NCBI RefSeq assembly: GCF_019679435.2
Contig: NZ_CP139781.1
Span: forward strand, 3,100,001 to 3,164,000
Length of the DNA: 64,000 nucleotides
From: Actomonas aquatica
GTDB lineage: Bacteria; Verrucomicrobiota; Verrucomicrobiia; Opitutales; Opitutaceae
Direction of reading: 5' to 3'
Shown: positions 16,500 through 25,735 of the stretch, one piece after another
Position numbering within the stretch: the first letter of the stretch is position 1
Layout: each line of letters opens with the position of its first letter
Position numbers and translations under genes: made by a program
The notes under the pieces: model-generated
Database searches by the model: none
What the model saw: only the letters and a program-made list of their open reading frames with translations
What the model was told of the DNA's origin: nothing

Positions 16500-17366
16500 T
16501 CAAACCCGCTCACCGGGTTTGAGCATATCGAGCGTGCGGTTCACCGCCTCGCGAGTAGGGAAGATCGTGGCATCCACGCGCTCTTTATCGAGTCCGGCCT
16601 GCTTGAGCACCGCCTCGTCGGTCGTCCAAAAATCGCGTTCGATCGGCAGCCCCTGTTCCAACGCGTCACAGCCCCAGCAGGCCAGGTGCAGCAGCGCCGG
16701 CTCGAGTTGGCGCCGGGCATCCTGCGTTGGCGACCACGCGTAGCGCAGTCCGTTCACGGTCGTTGGGGCAAAGTCCCACAATTCCAGCAACTGCGCGCCG
16801 GCTTCGTCGGCCGACATGCCAAAAGTCGCCAGCTCCCACGCCCGGGTCTCCGCGCCGTTGGCTTTTGCGCCGCTGGTCGGCGGCAAGGCCGCCTCCTGCC
16901 CGATGCGCTGCAACAGCATGCGTCCCGCACTGCGCAACAGCCCCAGCGTGTAAGCCTCGCGCGGATCGCGCCCGCACGCCGTCGCCATTTGCTCCGCCGC
17001 CAGTGCCGTGACGAGCGCGTTGAGCCAAAGCGCATCGCCCGAAATCCGATAGAGCGGCAGCCCCACCGCGAAAAGTTGATCGGCCACCGCCGCGCCCACC
17101 AGCCGATGGATCTCACGCAGACCGATGCGACTGATCGCCATGTCGAGGCTCTCCACCGCATCGCCGCGGCGAAACACCGGACTATTGGCCACGCGGATCA
17201 CCCGCACCGCCAGACTCGGGTCGACTCGCACCACCTCCACGACCGAGTCGATCGCCACATCGGGGTTGCGCAGCGCCGCCTCCAACGCGCCAAAGACGCG
17301 CGGCGAGGACGGCAGACGTTTCGCCGCCGCGGCCAAGGTTCCGGAAGTGATGTTTAGCTGGGACAA
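16500..17366 (-). CDS. HDOD-domain signalling protein
   Basis: A 288-residue protein whose first 220 residues fit the HDOD fold: LPSSPRVFGALEAALRNPD, DPSLAVRVIRVANSPVFRRG, and SLDMAISRIGLREIHRLV. HDOD proteins are HD-like but lack phosphohydrolase residues, and act as scaffolds in signalling or motility control. There is no second domain here. It lies 136 bases downstream of cinA on the same strand; that spacer shows no strong terminator. Confidence 0.88.
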   Translation of the reverse strand: MSQLNITSGTLAAAAKRLPSSPRVFGALEAALRNPDVAIDSVVEVVRVDPSLAVRVIRVANSPVFRRGDAVESLDMAISRIGLREIHRLVGAAVADQLFAVGLPLYRISGDALWLNALVTALAAEQMATACGRDPREAYTLGLLRSAGRMLLQRIGQEAALPPTSGAKANGAETRAWELATFGMSADEAGAQLLELWDFAPTTVNGLRYAWSPTQDARRQLEPALLHLACWGCDALEQGLPIERDFWTTDEAVLKQAGLDKERVDATIFPTREAVNRTLDMLKPGERV

Positions 17367-17502
17367 GTCATTCCCCTTTCGACGCGGTTTCAGGCAGCTT
17401 TACCGACAATTCCCTGACTGCGACACATTTAGCATCGTTAGCACCAGCGCTACTTTCATTTCGCCGCCCTCATGAAACGACCTCGCAGCTCCTTCCGGAA
17501 GC

Positions 17503-18846
17503 TCACCGATCGTGCAGACCGAGCGACGGCAAGCCCGGCGACTGATTGTCCCGCGCCTTCACCAACTCGCGCCGCAACCAATCGAGCGCGAAATTCACCG
17601 CGCGCAATTTCACCGCCTGGCGCGGCCCCGGATAACGGATGCGCTTCGACCACACACCTTCCTGCGTGTAGAGCGCCACAAACATCGTGCCCACCGGGTT
17701 CTCATTGTTGCCGCCACACGGCCCCGCAAACCCCGTGATCGCCAGCCCGTAGGCCGCCCCCAGTTTTTCCGCCGCGCCCGCCGCCATCGCGATGGCGTTC
17801 TCGGCGCTCACCGCTCCGTGCTGCATGAGGATCTCCTCCGGCACATCCAGCAGCTGCATCTTGGACTCGTTGGAATAACAAACCGAACCGCCGGCAAAAA
17901 ACTTCGTCGCGCCCGATAGGTCCGTGAACGAACTCGCCAACATGCCGCCGGTGGCCGTCTCCGCCACCGCCAACATCGCTTCCTGCTCGCGCAACAGATC
18001 CGCACAGATCTTCGCCAACGAATCGTGGCCGAAGCCCATAAAGTCCGCGCCCAACTCCGCCGCGCACTGCTGCGCGACCTCCTCCAACCGCGCTCGCGAC
18101 ACGTCGGCACGGGCCGGACTCAACCGGCAGTCCACCTGGCCTTGGTGCGCACAAAACGCCACCTCCAGCTCGCCGGCGTGCGCGTCGAATATCGGCTGCA
18201 ACATCGACTCCAGCGCCGACTCACCCACCCCCGCCGTGCGCAGTTGCACATACGACTCGCCTTCCGCGAGCACGCCCATCGCCGCCAGCCGCGGCAACAC
18301 CTGCTCGACCAACATCGGCTGCAATTCGTTGGGCGGCCCCGGCAGCATCACCAGCACCTTGCCGTCCCGCTCATACCAGAGCCCCGGCGCCGTGCCGTTG
18401 GCGTTGCGCAACACCTCGCCGTCGGCGAAGCGGTAGGCCTGTTTTAAATTGTTGTCGGTCATCGGCCGTCCAAACGCCCGAAACCGTTCCCGCATGTCTT
18501 CCGCGATGGTGTCGTCGAAAACCAATTCCTGACCCAGCACCTTGGCCACCTCCTCGCGCGTGCGGTCATCGCAGGTCGGCCCGAGCCCGCCGGTCGTGAT
18601 CACCACCGTCGCCCGCGCCCAACTCTCGGCAAACTGCGCCGCGATCGCCGTCGCCTCGTCGCCGATCGTCACGTTGCGCAACAAACGCCCGCCGCGTTTG
18701 CTGATTTCCTGACCAATGAAGGTCAGATGGCCGTTCGCCGTCAGCCCGAGCAGCAGCTCGTCGCCCAAGGTGATGAGCTCGATCGCCGGCCGAGGGGCAT
18801 CTTGCGACGTCGGAGAATTATCGTCAGAGGGAGTTGGTGAAACCAT
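17503..18846 (-). CDS. cinA: CinA-family protein, nicotinamide-nucleotide amidohydrolase
   Basis: 447 residues with both CinA domains. The N-terminal MoeA/MogA-like domain shows ELITLGDELLLG and TTGGLGPTCDD. The C-terminal NMN deamidase domain (from about 285) shows AETATGGMLAS, SVCYSNESKMQLL and GFAGPCGG. It recycles NMN to NaMN in NAD salvage. Length and motifs are those of the full two-domain form. The first 20 or so residues (Pro/Ser-rich) may precede the true start, as homology begins at AIELITLGDE. Confidence 0.93.
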   Translation of the reverse strand: MVSPTPSDDNSPTSQDAPRPAIELITLGDELLLGLTANGHLTFIGQEISKRGGRLLRNVTIGDEATAIAAQFAESWARATVVITTGGLGPTCDDRTREEVAKVLGQELVFDDTIAEDMRERFRAFGRPMTDNNLKQAYRFADGEVLRNANGTAPGLWYERDGKVLVMLPGPPNELQPMLVEQVLPRLAAMGVLAEGESYVQLRTAGVGESALESMLQPIFDAHAGELEVAFCAHQGQVDCRLSPARADVSRARLEEVAQQCAAELGADFMGFGHDSLAKICADLLREQEAMLAVAETATGGMLASSFTDLSGATKFFAGGSVCYSNESKMQLLDVPEEILMQHGAVSAENAIAMAAGAAEKLGAAYGLAITGFAGPCGGNNENPVGTMFVALYTQEGVWSKRIRYPGPRQAVKLRAVNFALDWLRRELVKARDNQSPGLPSLGLHDR

Positions 18847-18947
18847 TTGCAGCGGTTGAAACTAGGCCAAACTCCCCGATTTTCCAGTTCCTGCCGTAAT
18901 TCGATCTATCGAACAGTTCCCGCCACCGATTCACCGACCACCAAACC

Positions 18948-20426
18948 ATGTCCGTCCAAGCCAACCTCAAAGAGAAAGTCCGCCAGTTGCCCGAGAAGCC
19001 TGGCGTCTACCTCATGAAGGATCGGCTCGGCCGCATCATCTACGTCGGCAAAGCCAAGGCCCTGCGCAAACGCGTCAGCTCCTACTTCACCCCCTCGCGC
19101 GCCCACTACCACTCGCCGAAGATCCGCACGCTGGTGCAAATGATCGCCGACTTCGAAACCATCGAGGTGAAGTCGGAACCCGAAGCCCTCCTCCTCGAAG
19201 GCCGGCTTATCAAGCAGTGGAAACCCAAATACAACACCGACTTCGTCGACGATAAACGCTTCCTCATGGTGCGCGTCGACCTCGCCGAGCCGCTCCCGCG
19301 CTTCCGCCTCACCCGCTTTCGCAAAGACCAACGCTCGCGCTACTTCGGCCCCTTCGCCCACAGCGGCCTCCTCCGCAAAACCCTCGCCCAGATGCGCCGC
19401 CAATACGGCATCCTGCTCGGCGACTCCACCCCGCAGCGCCTCCCCGACGGCCGCTGGCGCCTCTACGACGACGTCCGCCAGGAGATCTACGGCCACACCA
19501 ACGAGATCACCGCCGAGGCCTACCGCGAACGCGTCGCCGACGCCTGTGACTTCCTCGACGGAAAGTCCCGCGAATGGCTCGCCACCCTCCGCGAAGAGAT
19601 GCTCACCGCCGCCGCCGAACAACGTTTCGAAAAAGCCGCCGAGCTGCGCGACATCGTCTTCGCCCTCGAAGGCACCCTCAAAAAAACCCGCCGGTTCGAG
19701 CGCGACCACCCTGTCGTCCGCACCGACGAAGAAGCCCTCGGCCGCCTGCGCGACGCCCTCCGCCTGCCAGGCCTGCCGGAGAACATGGAGTGTTTCGATA
19801 TCTCCCACATCAGCGGCACCTTCGTCGTCGCCTCCATGGTGCACTTCACCCACGGCCGTCCCGATAAAGCCCTCTACCGCCGCTTCAAAATCAAGAGCTT
19901 CATCGGCAACGACGACTTCCGCGCCATGGAGGAAGTGGTCGGCCGCCGCTACCGCCGCCTCCGCGACGAAGGCCGCCCGCTGCCCGAGCTCGTCGTCATC
20001 GATGGTGGCCGTGGCCAGATCGGCGCCGCGTTGAAAGCCTTCATCGCCCTCGACCTCGAACCGCCGCCCATGATCGGCCTGGCGAAGAAGCACGAGACCA
20101 TCATCTTCCCCGACGAACGTGAGCCCTTGAACCTCGGCCTCACCGACCCCGGACTGCAGCTCCTGCAACGCCTGCGCGACGAAGCCCACCGCTTCGCCAA
20201 CACGTTCAACGCCGACCTGCGCAGCCAAAAAATCAAAGAGTCGATCCTCGATGATTTCCCGGGTCTCGGCCCCCGCCGCCGCGCCGCGTTGATGGAGCAC
20301 TTTGGCACGATCGATAAACTCAAAGCCGCCAGCGCCGCCGAACTCTGCGACGTCGAAGGCATCGGCGACAAATTCGCCCGAGACCTCCACCGCTACCTGC
20401 GCCAGGACGGGCCCGTGAAGCCATAG
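18948..20426 (+). CDS. uvrC: Excinuclease ABC subunit C, short form without Fe-S cysteines
   Basis: 492 residues with the UvrC order: GIY-YIG nuclease (PGVYLMKDRLGRIIYVGKAKALRKR from residue 18, catalytic Glu in EALLLEGRLIK), UVR helix pair (about 215-245), RNase H-like nuclease (CFDISHISG, VIDGGRGQ) and a helix-hairpin-helix end (FPGLGPRRRAALMEHFGT). It makes both incisions in nucleotide excision repair with UvrB. It is shorter than E. coli UvrC (610). Between GIY-YIG and UVR, the cysteine-rich segment that holds a [4Fe-4S] cluster in other UvrCs is replaced by GDSTPQRLPDGRWRLYDDV, without those cysteines. Confidence 0.95.
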   Translation: MSVQANLKEKVRQLPEKPGVYLMKDRLGRIIYVGKAKALRKRVSSYFTPSRAHYHSPKIRTLVQMIADFETIEVKSEPEALLLEGRLIKQWKPKYNTDFVDDKRFLMVRVDLAEPLPRFRLTRFRKDQRSRYFGPFAHSGLLRKTLAQMRRQYGILLGDSTPQRLPDGRWRLYDDVRQEIYGHTNEITAEAYRERVADACDFLDGKSREWLATLREEMLTAAAEQRFEKAAELRDIVFALEGTLKKTRRFERDHPVVRTDEEALGRLRDALRLPGLPENMECFDISHISGTFVVASMVHFTHGRPDKALYRRFKIKSFIGNDDFRAMEEVVGRRYRRLRDEGRPLPELVVIDGGRGQIGAALKAFIALDLEPPPMIGLAKKHETIIFPDEREPLNLGLTDPGLQLLQRLRDEAHRFANTFNADLRSQKIKESILDDFPGLGPRRRAALMEHFGTIDKLKAASAAELCDVEGIGDKFARDLHRYLRQDGPVKP

Positions 20427-20439
20427 GCCAAATGCCACT

Positions 20440-20603
20440 CACGCCGCGGCAAGATGCCGCGCCCACTCCCCACATCGCTACCGTAAAACCGTGGCCGAGG
20501 CTTCCAGCCTCGGGTGCCTTCCCGCCGTCCACACCGCGGCAAGATGCCGCGCCCACTCCCCACATCCCTACCGCAAAACCGCGGCCGAGGCTTCCAGCCT
20601 CGG
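20440..20603. repeat. Two REP doublets upstream of the RAYT gene
   Basis: Two tandem copies of a pair of palindromes: GCGGCAAGATGCCGC (20,440-20,459 and 20,534-20,551) and GGCCGAGGCTTCCAGCCTCGG (20,491-20,513 and 20,581-20,603). The unit recurs after about 92 bases. It forms the non-coding leader of the RAYT gene, though the frame stays open through it. Confidence 0.85.
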
Positions 20604-20623
20604 GTCCCCTCCCGCTGCTACCC

Positions 20624-21196
20624 GTGACAGAACCCTTTGCTTTCTTTAACCCCACCCTCGACGTCTACATCAGCCAAGGCGATCTACCGCATTGGCGACA
20701 ACCCCGTGCGCTCTACTTCGTAACCTTCCGCACCGCCGATTCACTGCCGCACCACCTGATCGAAGCATGGCGCATTCAAAGAGAGGACTGGTTGAATCAG
20801 CACCCCAAACCGTGGGACGAAGCGACTGCCGACGCGTATCGCGAACGCTTCCCGCGCCAGCTGCAACGGTCGTTGGACCAAGCTCACGGTGAATGCCTGT
20901 TGCGCGATAAAGACCTACGCGAACTGGTAGACTCATCTCTTCGTCGGTTCCACCAAGAGCGTTATTGGCTCGATGAGCATGTTGTCGCGGCGAACCACGT
21001 TCATGCCCTGATCGCACCGCTGGGAACTTGGGAGCTCTCTCGAATTCTACACTCGTGGAAATCCTTCACAGCCACAGCCATCAACAAAGCAGCCCACCGC
21101 AGCGGACCCTTTTGGCAGAAAGAGAGCTACGATCACATCGTGCGAAACCCCATCGAACTGGAACACATCCGAAACTACATCAAGGCTCACAAATAG
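20624..21196 (+). CDS. REP-associated tyrosine transposase (RAYT, IS200/IS605-like Y1 family)
   Basis: A 190-residue HUH-type transposase: ALYFVTFRTADSLP at the N-terminal strand, the histidine pair HVH at about 125-127 (NHVHALIAPL), and catalytic Tyr at about 169 in WQKESYDHIVRN. RAYTs cut and join single-stranded DNA at REP hairpins and are thought to spread these repeats without moving themselves. The GTG at 20624 is chosen because the open frame upstream runs through REP sequence, which is not plausible protein. REP doublets flank it on both sides, and a further one lies at 36,821. Confidence 0.92.
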   Translation: MTEPFAFFNPTLDVYISQGDLPHWRQPRALYFVTFRTADSLPHHLIEAWRIQREDWLNQHPKPWDEATADAYRERFPRQLQRSLDQAHGECLLRDKDLRELVDSSLRRFHQERYWLDEHVVAANHVHALIAPLGTWELSRILHSWKSFTATAINKAAHRSGPFWQKESYDHIVRNPIELEHIRNYIKAHK

Positions 21197-21221
21197 CCCT
21201 CTCCCCACCCACTTCCTTAAC

Positions 21222-21287
21222 CTGTGGCCGAGGCTTCCAGCCTCGGGTCCCCTCCACCGTCCACGCCGCGGCAAGATGCCGCGCCCA
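21222..21287. repeat. REP doublet downstream of the RAYT gene
   Basis: The same two palindromes as upstream, in swapped order: GGCCGAGGCTTCCAGCCTCGG (21,225-21,245), then GCGGCAAGATGCCGC (21,266-21,282). Confidence 0.85.
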
Positions 21288-21356
21288 CTTCATCGGCCCC
21301 CCCAACTCCCCGCCTATTCCACTGGCAAACTCCGCCGATCCGCGTAGCGGTGTGGC

Positions 21357-22259
21357 ATGCCCCCTTCCTCGTTGCCCCAACCCACTCCCTCCCGTCGCGC
21401 CTTCTTTAAAACCGCTGGGCTCGCTGCCGCTTCACTCACCCTCGGCCGCACCTCCGCTTCCGCCACCGCGCCGATTCCCGACGGCACCCACGACGCCGTC
21501 CGCAACAGCGACCTCATTCCCTTCCACATCGGTGTCGCCAGCTACTCCCTGCGCGAACTTTCCGTCGACGGGGTGATCGACGCCATGCACGCGCTGCAGA
21601 CGCCTTGGCTCTGCCTCAAATCCTTCCACCTGCCCTACGAGCTTTCGCCCGACGAGATGGCGGCGGCCCGCGCCAAATACGAAGCCGCCGGCCTCACCAT
21701 CGTCGGTGGCGGCAACATAGCCCTGCGCAAGGATGACGATGACGACATCCGCAAATATTTCGACTACGCCAAAGCCGCCGGCATGCCGGTCATGGTCTGC
21801 TCACCGCTCATCGCCGCCCTGCCGCGCATCGAGAAGTTCGTAAAGGAATACGACATCAAGATCGCCATCCATAACCACGGCCCCGAGGACAAGGAATACC
21901 CCGCCGCCTCCGACGCCCTGCGCTACCTCGAGGGCATGGACCCGCGCATGGGCGTCTGTCTCGACATCGGACACGCCACCCGCGCCGGCGCCGACATCGT
22001 GGAAGAAGCCGCCCTCGCCGGGCCGCGCCTTTTTGATGTCCACCTCAAGGACCTCAAGGTCGCCACCGAGCGCGACAGCCAATGTATCATGGGCGAAGGC
22101 GTGCTGCCGCTTGCCCCTCTCTTCCGTCAACTCCAACGCCAAGGCTACACCGGCTGCGCCAACCTCGAATACGAGATCGACGCCAAAGACCCCGTGCCCG
22201 GCATGCTCCGCTCCATCGCCTACCTCCGCGGCACCCTCGCCGGCCTCACCACCGCCTGA
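21357..22259 (+). CDS. Secreted sugar phosphate isomerase/epimerase-like TIM-barrel protein
   Basis: 300 residues. A twin-arginine signal (SRRAFFKTAGLAAASL, residues about 12-27) is followed by a xylose-isomerase-like TIM barrel, with IAIHNHGPED and MGVCLDIGHATRAG carrying probable metal ligands (His, Asp, His), and LFDVHLKD. Such Tat-exported isomerase-like proteins are common in Verrucomicrobia and Planctomycetes and are thought to act on sugars in the periplasm; the exact substrate is unknown. The gene lies 103 bases upstream of a secreted dehydrogenase/cytochrome gene, so a joint oxidative sugar role is plausible. Confidence 0.85.
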   Translation: MPPSSLPQPTPSRRAFFKTAGLAAASLTLGRTSASATAPIPDGTHDAVRNSDLIPFHIGVASYSLRELSVDGVIDAMHALQTPWLCLKSFHLPYELSPDEMAAARAKYEAAGLTIVGGGNIALRKDDDDDIRKYFDYAKAAGMPVMVCSPLIAALPRIEKFVKEYDIKIAIHNHGPEDKEYPAASDALRYLEGMDPRMGVCLDIGHATRAGADIVEEAALAGPRLFDVHLKDLKVATERDSQCIMGEGVLPLAPLFRQLQRQGYTGCANLEYEIDAKDPVPGMLRSIAYLRGTLAGLTTA

Positions 22260-22274
22260 GCCCAAACGTATTCA

Positions 22275-22336
22275 ACCACAGATTACACAGAGACCACAGA
22301 TCCATCCTCTGTGCTCTTCTGTGAAATCTGTGGTTT
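22275..22336. repeat. ACCACAGATT-type inverted repeat
   Basis: AACCACAGATTACACAGAG and the inverse CTTCTGTGAAATCTGTGGTT face each other in the spacer before the dehydrogenase gene. This is a sequence type that recurs in spacers of many Verrucomicrobia genomes (from general knowledge). Confidence 0.6.
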
Positions 22337-22362
22337 TATCATCTGCACTCCGTCCTTCCCCC

Positions 22363-25300
22363 GTGTCCTCGCGCCGCCTGACCCCATTCCTCCTCGCCGT
22401 CGCCACTGCGGCCACCACCCTCTCGGCCGCGCCGCCCGCTTCGCCCAACCTCGAGTTCACCGAGTTCGCCCGCGAGCCGATGGTGCGCAACGTCGTCGCC
22501 GTCAGCGTCGATGAACAGGGCCGCGTTTACGCCACCTCCGTGGTGCGCCGCCAAGCAGCCGACCTCGATATCCGCCGCTTCACCGAGTGGATCGAGACCG
22601 ACCTCTCCCTCACGTCCGTCGACGCCAAACGCGACTTCTTCCAAAGCCAACTCACTCCGGCCAACTCGGCCACGTTCGCCGAGCGTTTCGAAGACACCAA
22701 CGGCGACGGCTCCTACGACTTCGCCGACCTCAATCTACTCGCCGACACCATCAGCCGCCTCGAAGACACCGATGGCGACGGCGTCGCCGATCGCGTCACC
22801 AAGTTCAACGCCACTGAGAACACCCACATCACCGGCATCGCCGCCGGGCTCGCCGCCTGGGACCACTCGCTCTACGTCGCTGTCGAACCCGACCTCATTC
22901 GCCTCACCGACACCGATGGCGACGACCGGCCCGACACCCGTGACGTCCTCGCCCACGGCTTCTCCAATCACATCGGTTACGGCGGTCACAACTTCTCTGG
23001 CGCCACCATCGGTCCCGACGGCCGCATCTACGCCGCCGTGGCCGATCGCGGCATGAACGTCACCGCCTTCGACGGCTCCCGCCACGCCAACCCGCACAGC
23101 GGCGCCATCGTGCGCGCCGAACTCGATGGCTCCGGCTTCGAGATCTACGCCACCGGCATTCGCAACGTCCAGGAGCCCGCCTTCGACGCCCACGGCAACC
23201 TTCTCGGCGTCGACAACGACGGTGACATGCCCGGCGAACGCGAACGCTTCGTCTACCTCGCCGAGGGCAGCGACACCGGCTGGCGCACTTACTGGCAGTA
23301 TCGTAAATCCAACTACAACCCGTGGCAGCACGAAGGTCTCGAGAAACCGCCCCACGCCGGCCAGCCCGCCTACCTCTTTCCGCCGCTCTCGCTCTACTAC
23401 GACGGCCCCGCCGGTTTCGCCTTCAACCCCGGCACCGCCCTCTCCCCCACCTACCGCGACTACTTTTTCCTCTCCGCCTTCCCTTCCCGCCAGCTCTACG
23501 CGTTCCAGGTCGAGCCCGACGGCGCCGCCTTCCGCATGATCAACTCCCACACCGCCGCCTCCGGCGTGCTCATGGTGGGACTTGCCTTCGGTCCCGACGG
23601 CAAACTCTACGCCGCCGATTGGTCCTCCGACGGTTACGCCATGAACGAAAACGGCGCCGTCTGGACGATCGACGATCCAGCCTACGCCGACTCGGACCTG
23701 CGCCGCGAAACCGCCACCCTTCTCGCCCGCGATTGGACCCGCGTCTCTCTCACCGAACTCCCGGCCCACCTCGCCCACGCCGATCAACGCGTGCGTTTGA
23801 AGGCCCAGTTCGAACTCGCACGACAGCAGGCCGACGACGTTCTCCTCAACGTCGCCGTCGACCATCATCAGCCGCAACTTGCCCGCCTGCACGCCATCTG
23901 GGGCATCGGACAATGCCTCCGTTCGGGGAAGTGGGGCCTCACCCCGGGCGCGTTCTCCATCCTCTGCATCGACCCCGATCCGGAGGTGCGCGCCCAGACC
24001 GCCAAGATCCTCGGCGAAATCAAAACCGACACCCGGCCATCGTCCACCGATCTGCTCCACATCCTCGTCCGCGATCCCGCCGACCGACCGCGCTTCTTCG
24101 CCGCCATCGCGCTGGGCCGCACCGGCCGCCCCGACGCCGTGCCGCTCCTCCTAGATTACCTGCGGCAGGATGGCGCCGATCCCTATCACCGCCACGCCGC
24201 CGTGATGGGCCTCGCGGGCTGTGCCACACCCGCGCAACTCGCCACCCTCGCCACCGACGCCGATGTGCACGTGCGCCTCGGCGCCGTGGTCGCCCTGCGG
24301 CGCCAAGCTTCACCCCTCGTCGCCGACTTCCTGGCCGATCCCGATCCGCTGGTCGTCGCCGAAGCCGCCCTCGCCATCTACGACGACAGCGCCATCCCCG
24401 CCGCGTGGCCCGCACTCGCCGCCCTGCTCGACCACCGCGAGCGCCCGCAACTCGAACGCAGCACCCGCCGCGCCCTCGCCACCGCCCAACGCCTGCGCGA
24501 CGCCACCAACGCCACCCGCGTCGCCACCTACGCCACCGACTCAAACCAGCCCCTCCCGCTCCGTCACTACGCTCTCACCCTGCTGCAGGACTGGGCCGAA
24601 CCCGCCCGCCTCGATTCCGTGCAAGGGGCCTACCGCGCCTTGCCAGCCGTCGACGCCACCACCCTCGCCACCGCCGTTGCCCCAAGTCTTCGCACGCTCG
24701 CCACGACCCCCGATCCCGAACTCGCCCGCGCCGCGTGGGATGCTGCCACGGCCTTCGGCATCGAACCCAACGTCGCCGACCTGCGCCTGATCGTGCAACA
24801 GGACACGCCGCTCGCCGCCGACGCCCTGCGTATCCTCACCGCCACTACCGCCACCAACAACCTCGCCGACCTCGCGACCACCGCACTCGACTCCGCTCAC
24901 CCACCCGTGCGCGCCGCCGCCCTGCGCGCTCTGGCGCAGGCCGATCCCGCCGCCGCCAACCACTACTTTGAAACTCACGCGACCGCGCTCCCCGCGCCCG
25001 TCACGCGCGCGGCGTTGGAGGTGATTCCGTCAACCACCGCCCTGCGCGACCTCACGACCGCGTTGCGCGATGACACGCTGCCGCCGGATCTCGCGCTCGA
25101 CGTTCTCCTCGCCGCGCAAGCCTCCGCCGACGCCACCGTGCAAGCCACGCTCGCAGCGTATCAGAATTCCAAGGACGCCACCGATCCACTCGCGCCTTAT
25201 CGCGAAACCCTGCACGGCGGCGACCCCGCCGCCGGAGCCGAAGTGTTCCGCACCTCCGTGACCGCGCAATGCACGCTCTGTCACCGCGTCGAAGGCCCCG

Positions 25301-25632
25301 GCAGCAACGTTGGTCCCGCTCTCGCACGCATCGGTCAAAAACGTTCGCCGGAATACCTGCTGCGCGCCCTCGTCGCTCCTGGGGCGGATGTCGCACTCGG
25401 ATTTGGCTTCACCTCGCTCACCTTGCAAAACGGCGAAGTCGTCGGTGGCACCCTGCTCGCCGAAACCGCCGAAGCCGTGACGATGAAACTCGCCGACAAT
25501 ACCGAGCGCATCGTCCCGCTCGCCGACATCGCCGCCCGCACGCCGCTCATGTCGTCCATGCCACCGATGGGCCAGATCATGACGCGCCCCCAGCTGCGCG
25601 ACCTCCTCGCCTACCTGCAGTCGCTGCAATAA
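22363..25632 (+). CDS. PVC-type membrane-bound dehydrogenase domain protein with HEAT repeats and cytochrome c
   Basis: About 1,089 residues. A signal peptide (LTPFLLAVATAATTLSA) leads into a beta-propeller dehydrogenase domain (about 30-440) with three Ca-binding-like DxDGD loops (DTNGDGSYDF, DTDGDGVADR, DTDGDDRPDT). Next come alpha-helical HEAT-like repeats (about 460-920) and a C-terminal heme c domain with CTLCH at about 969-973. This domain set is a hallmark of Planctomycetes and Verrucomicrobia and is thought to oxidise sugars in the periplasm. The GTG at 22363 is preferred because it places the signal peptide at the N-terminus. The longer open frame upstream overlaps the isomerase gene in another frame. 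Confidence 0.88.
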   Translation: MSSRRLTPFLLAVATAATTLSAAPPASPNLEFTEFAREPMVRNVVAVSVDEQGRVYATSVVRRQAADLDIRRFTEWIETDLSLTSVDAKRDFFQSQLTPANSATFAERFEDTNGDGSYDFADLNLLADTISRLEDTDGDGVADRVTKFNATENTHITGIAAGLAAWDHSLYVAVEPDLIRLTDTDGDDRPDTRDVLAHGFSNHIGYGGHNFSGATIGPDGRIYAAVADRGMNVTAFDGSRHANPHSGAIVRAELDGSGFEIYATGIRNVQEPAFDAHGNLLGVDNDGDMPGERERFVYLAEGSDTGWRTYWQYRKSNYNPWQHEGLEKPPHAGQPAYLFPPLSLYYDGPAGFAFNPGTALSPTYRDYFFLSAFPSRQLYAFQVEPDGAAFRMINSHTAASGVLMVGLAFGPDGKLYAADWSSDGYAMNENGAVWTIDDPAYADSDLRRETATLLARDWTRVSLTELPAHLAHADQRVRLKAQFELARQQADDVLLNVAVDHHQPQLARLHAIWGIGQCLRSGKWGLTPGAFSILCIDPDPEVRAQTAKILGEIKTDTRPSSTDLLHILVRDPADRPRFFAAIALGRTGRPDAVPLLLDYLRQDGADPYHRHAAVMGLAGCATPAQLATLATDADVHVRLGAVVALRRQASPLVADFLADPDPLVVAEAALAIYDDSAIPAAWPALAALLDHRERPQLERSTRRALATAQRLRDATNATRVATYATDSNQPLPLRHYALTLLQDWAEPARLDSVQGAYRALPAVDATTLATAVAPSLRTLATTPDPELARAAWDAATAFGIEPNVADLRLIVQQDTPLAADALRILTATTATNNLADLATTALDSAHPPVRAAALRALAQADPAAANHYFETHATALPAPVTRAALEVIPSTTALRDLTTALRDDTLPPDLALDVLLAAQASADATVQATLAAYQNSKDATDPLAPYRETLHGGDPAAGAEVFRTSVTAQCTLCHRVEGPGSNVGPALARIGQKRSPEYLLRALVAPGADVALGFGFTSLTLQNGEVVGGTLLAETAEAVTMKLADNTERIVPLADIAARTPLMSSMPPMGQIMTRPQLRDLLAYLQSLQ

Positions 25633-25647
25633 AGGAGGTGTCTCCGC

Positions 25648-25722
25648 TGTAGCCGGGTTCGCTGAGCCCGGTCCTCCACCCCTCCCACGCTCCGGGCTCA
25701 CCGAGCCCGTCTACAGCGACCC
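25648..25722. repeat. Facing pair of REP-like hairpins
   Basis: CTGTAGCCGGGTTCGCTGAGCCCGG and, inverted, CGGGCTCACCGAGCCCGTCTACAG sit head to head between the dehydrogenase gene (+) and the HxlR gene (-). A related motif recurs at 29,174-29,198 and 42,060-42,105. It may act as a two-way terminator. Confidence 0.75.
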
Positions 25723-25735
25723 TTTCCTCCGAGCC

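Noticed and set aside
18906..20438. Minus-strand open frame of 510 codons across uvrC
   Set aside because: Same kind of GC-driven shadow; uvrC is unambiguous on the plus strand.
20432..20623. Extended N-terminus of the RAYT protein
   Set aside because: The codons consist of two REP doublets in frame; the GTG at 20624 gives a normal RAYT length.
22735..24060. Minus-strand open frame inside the dehydrogenase/HEAT gene
   Set aside because: Shadow of the sense gene with biased composition and no recognisable domain.
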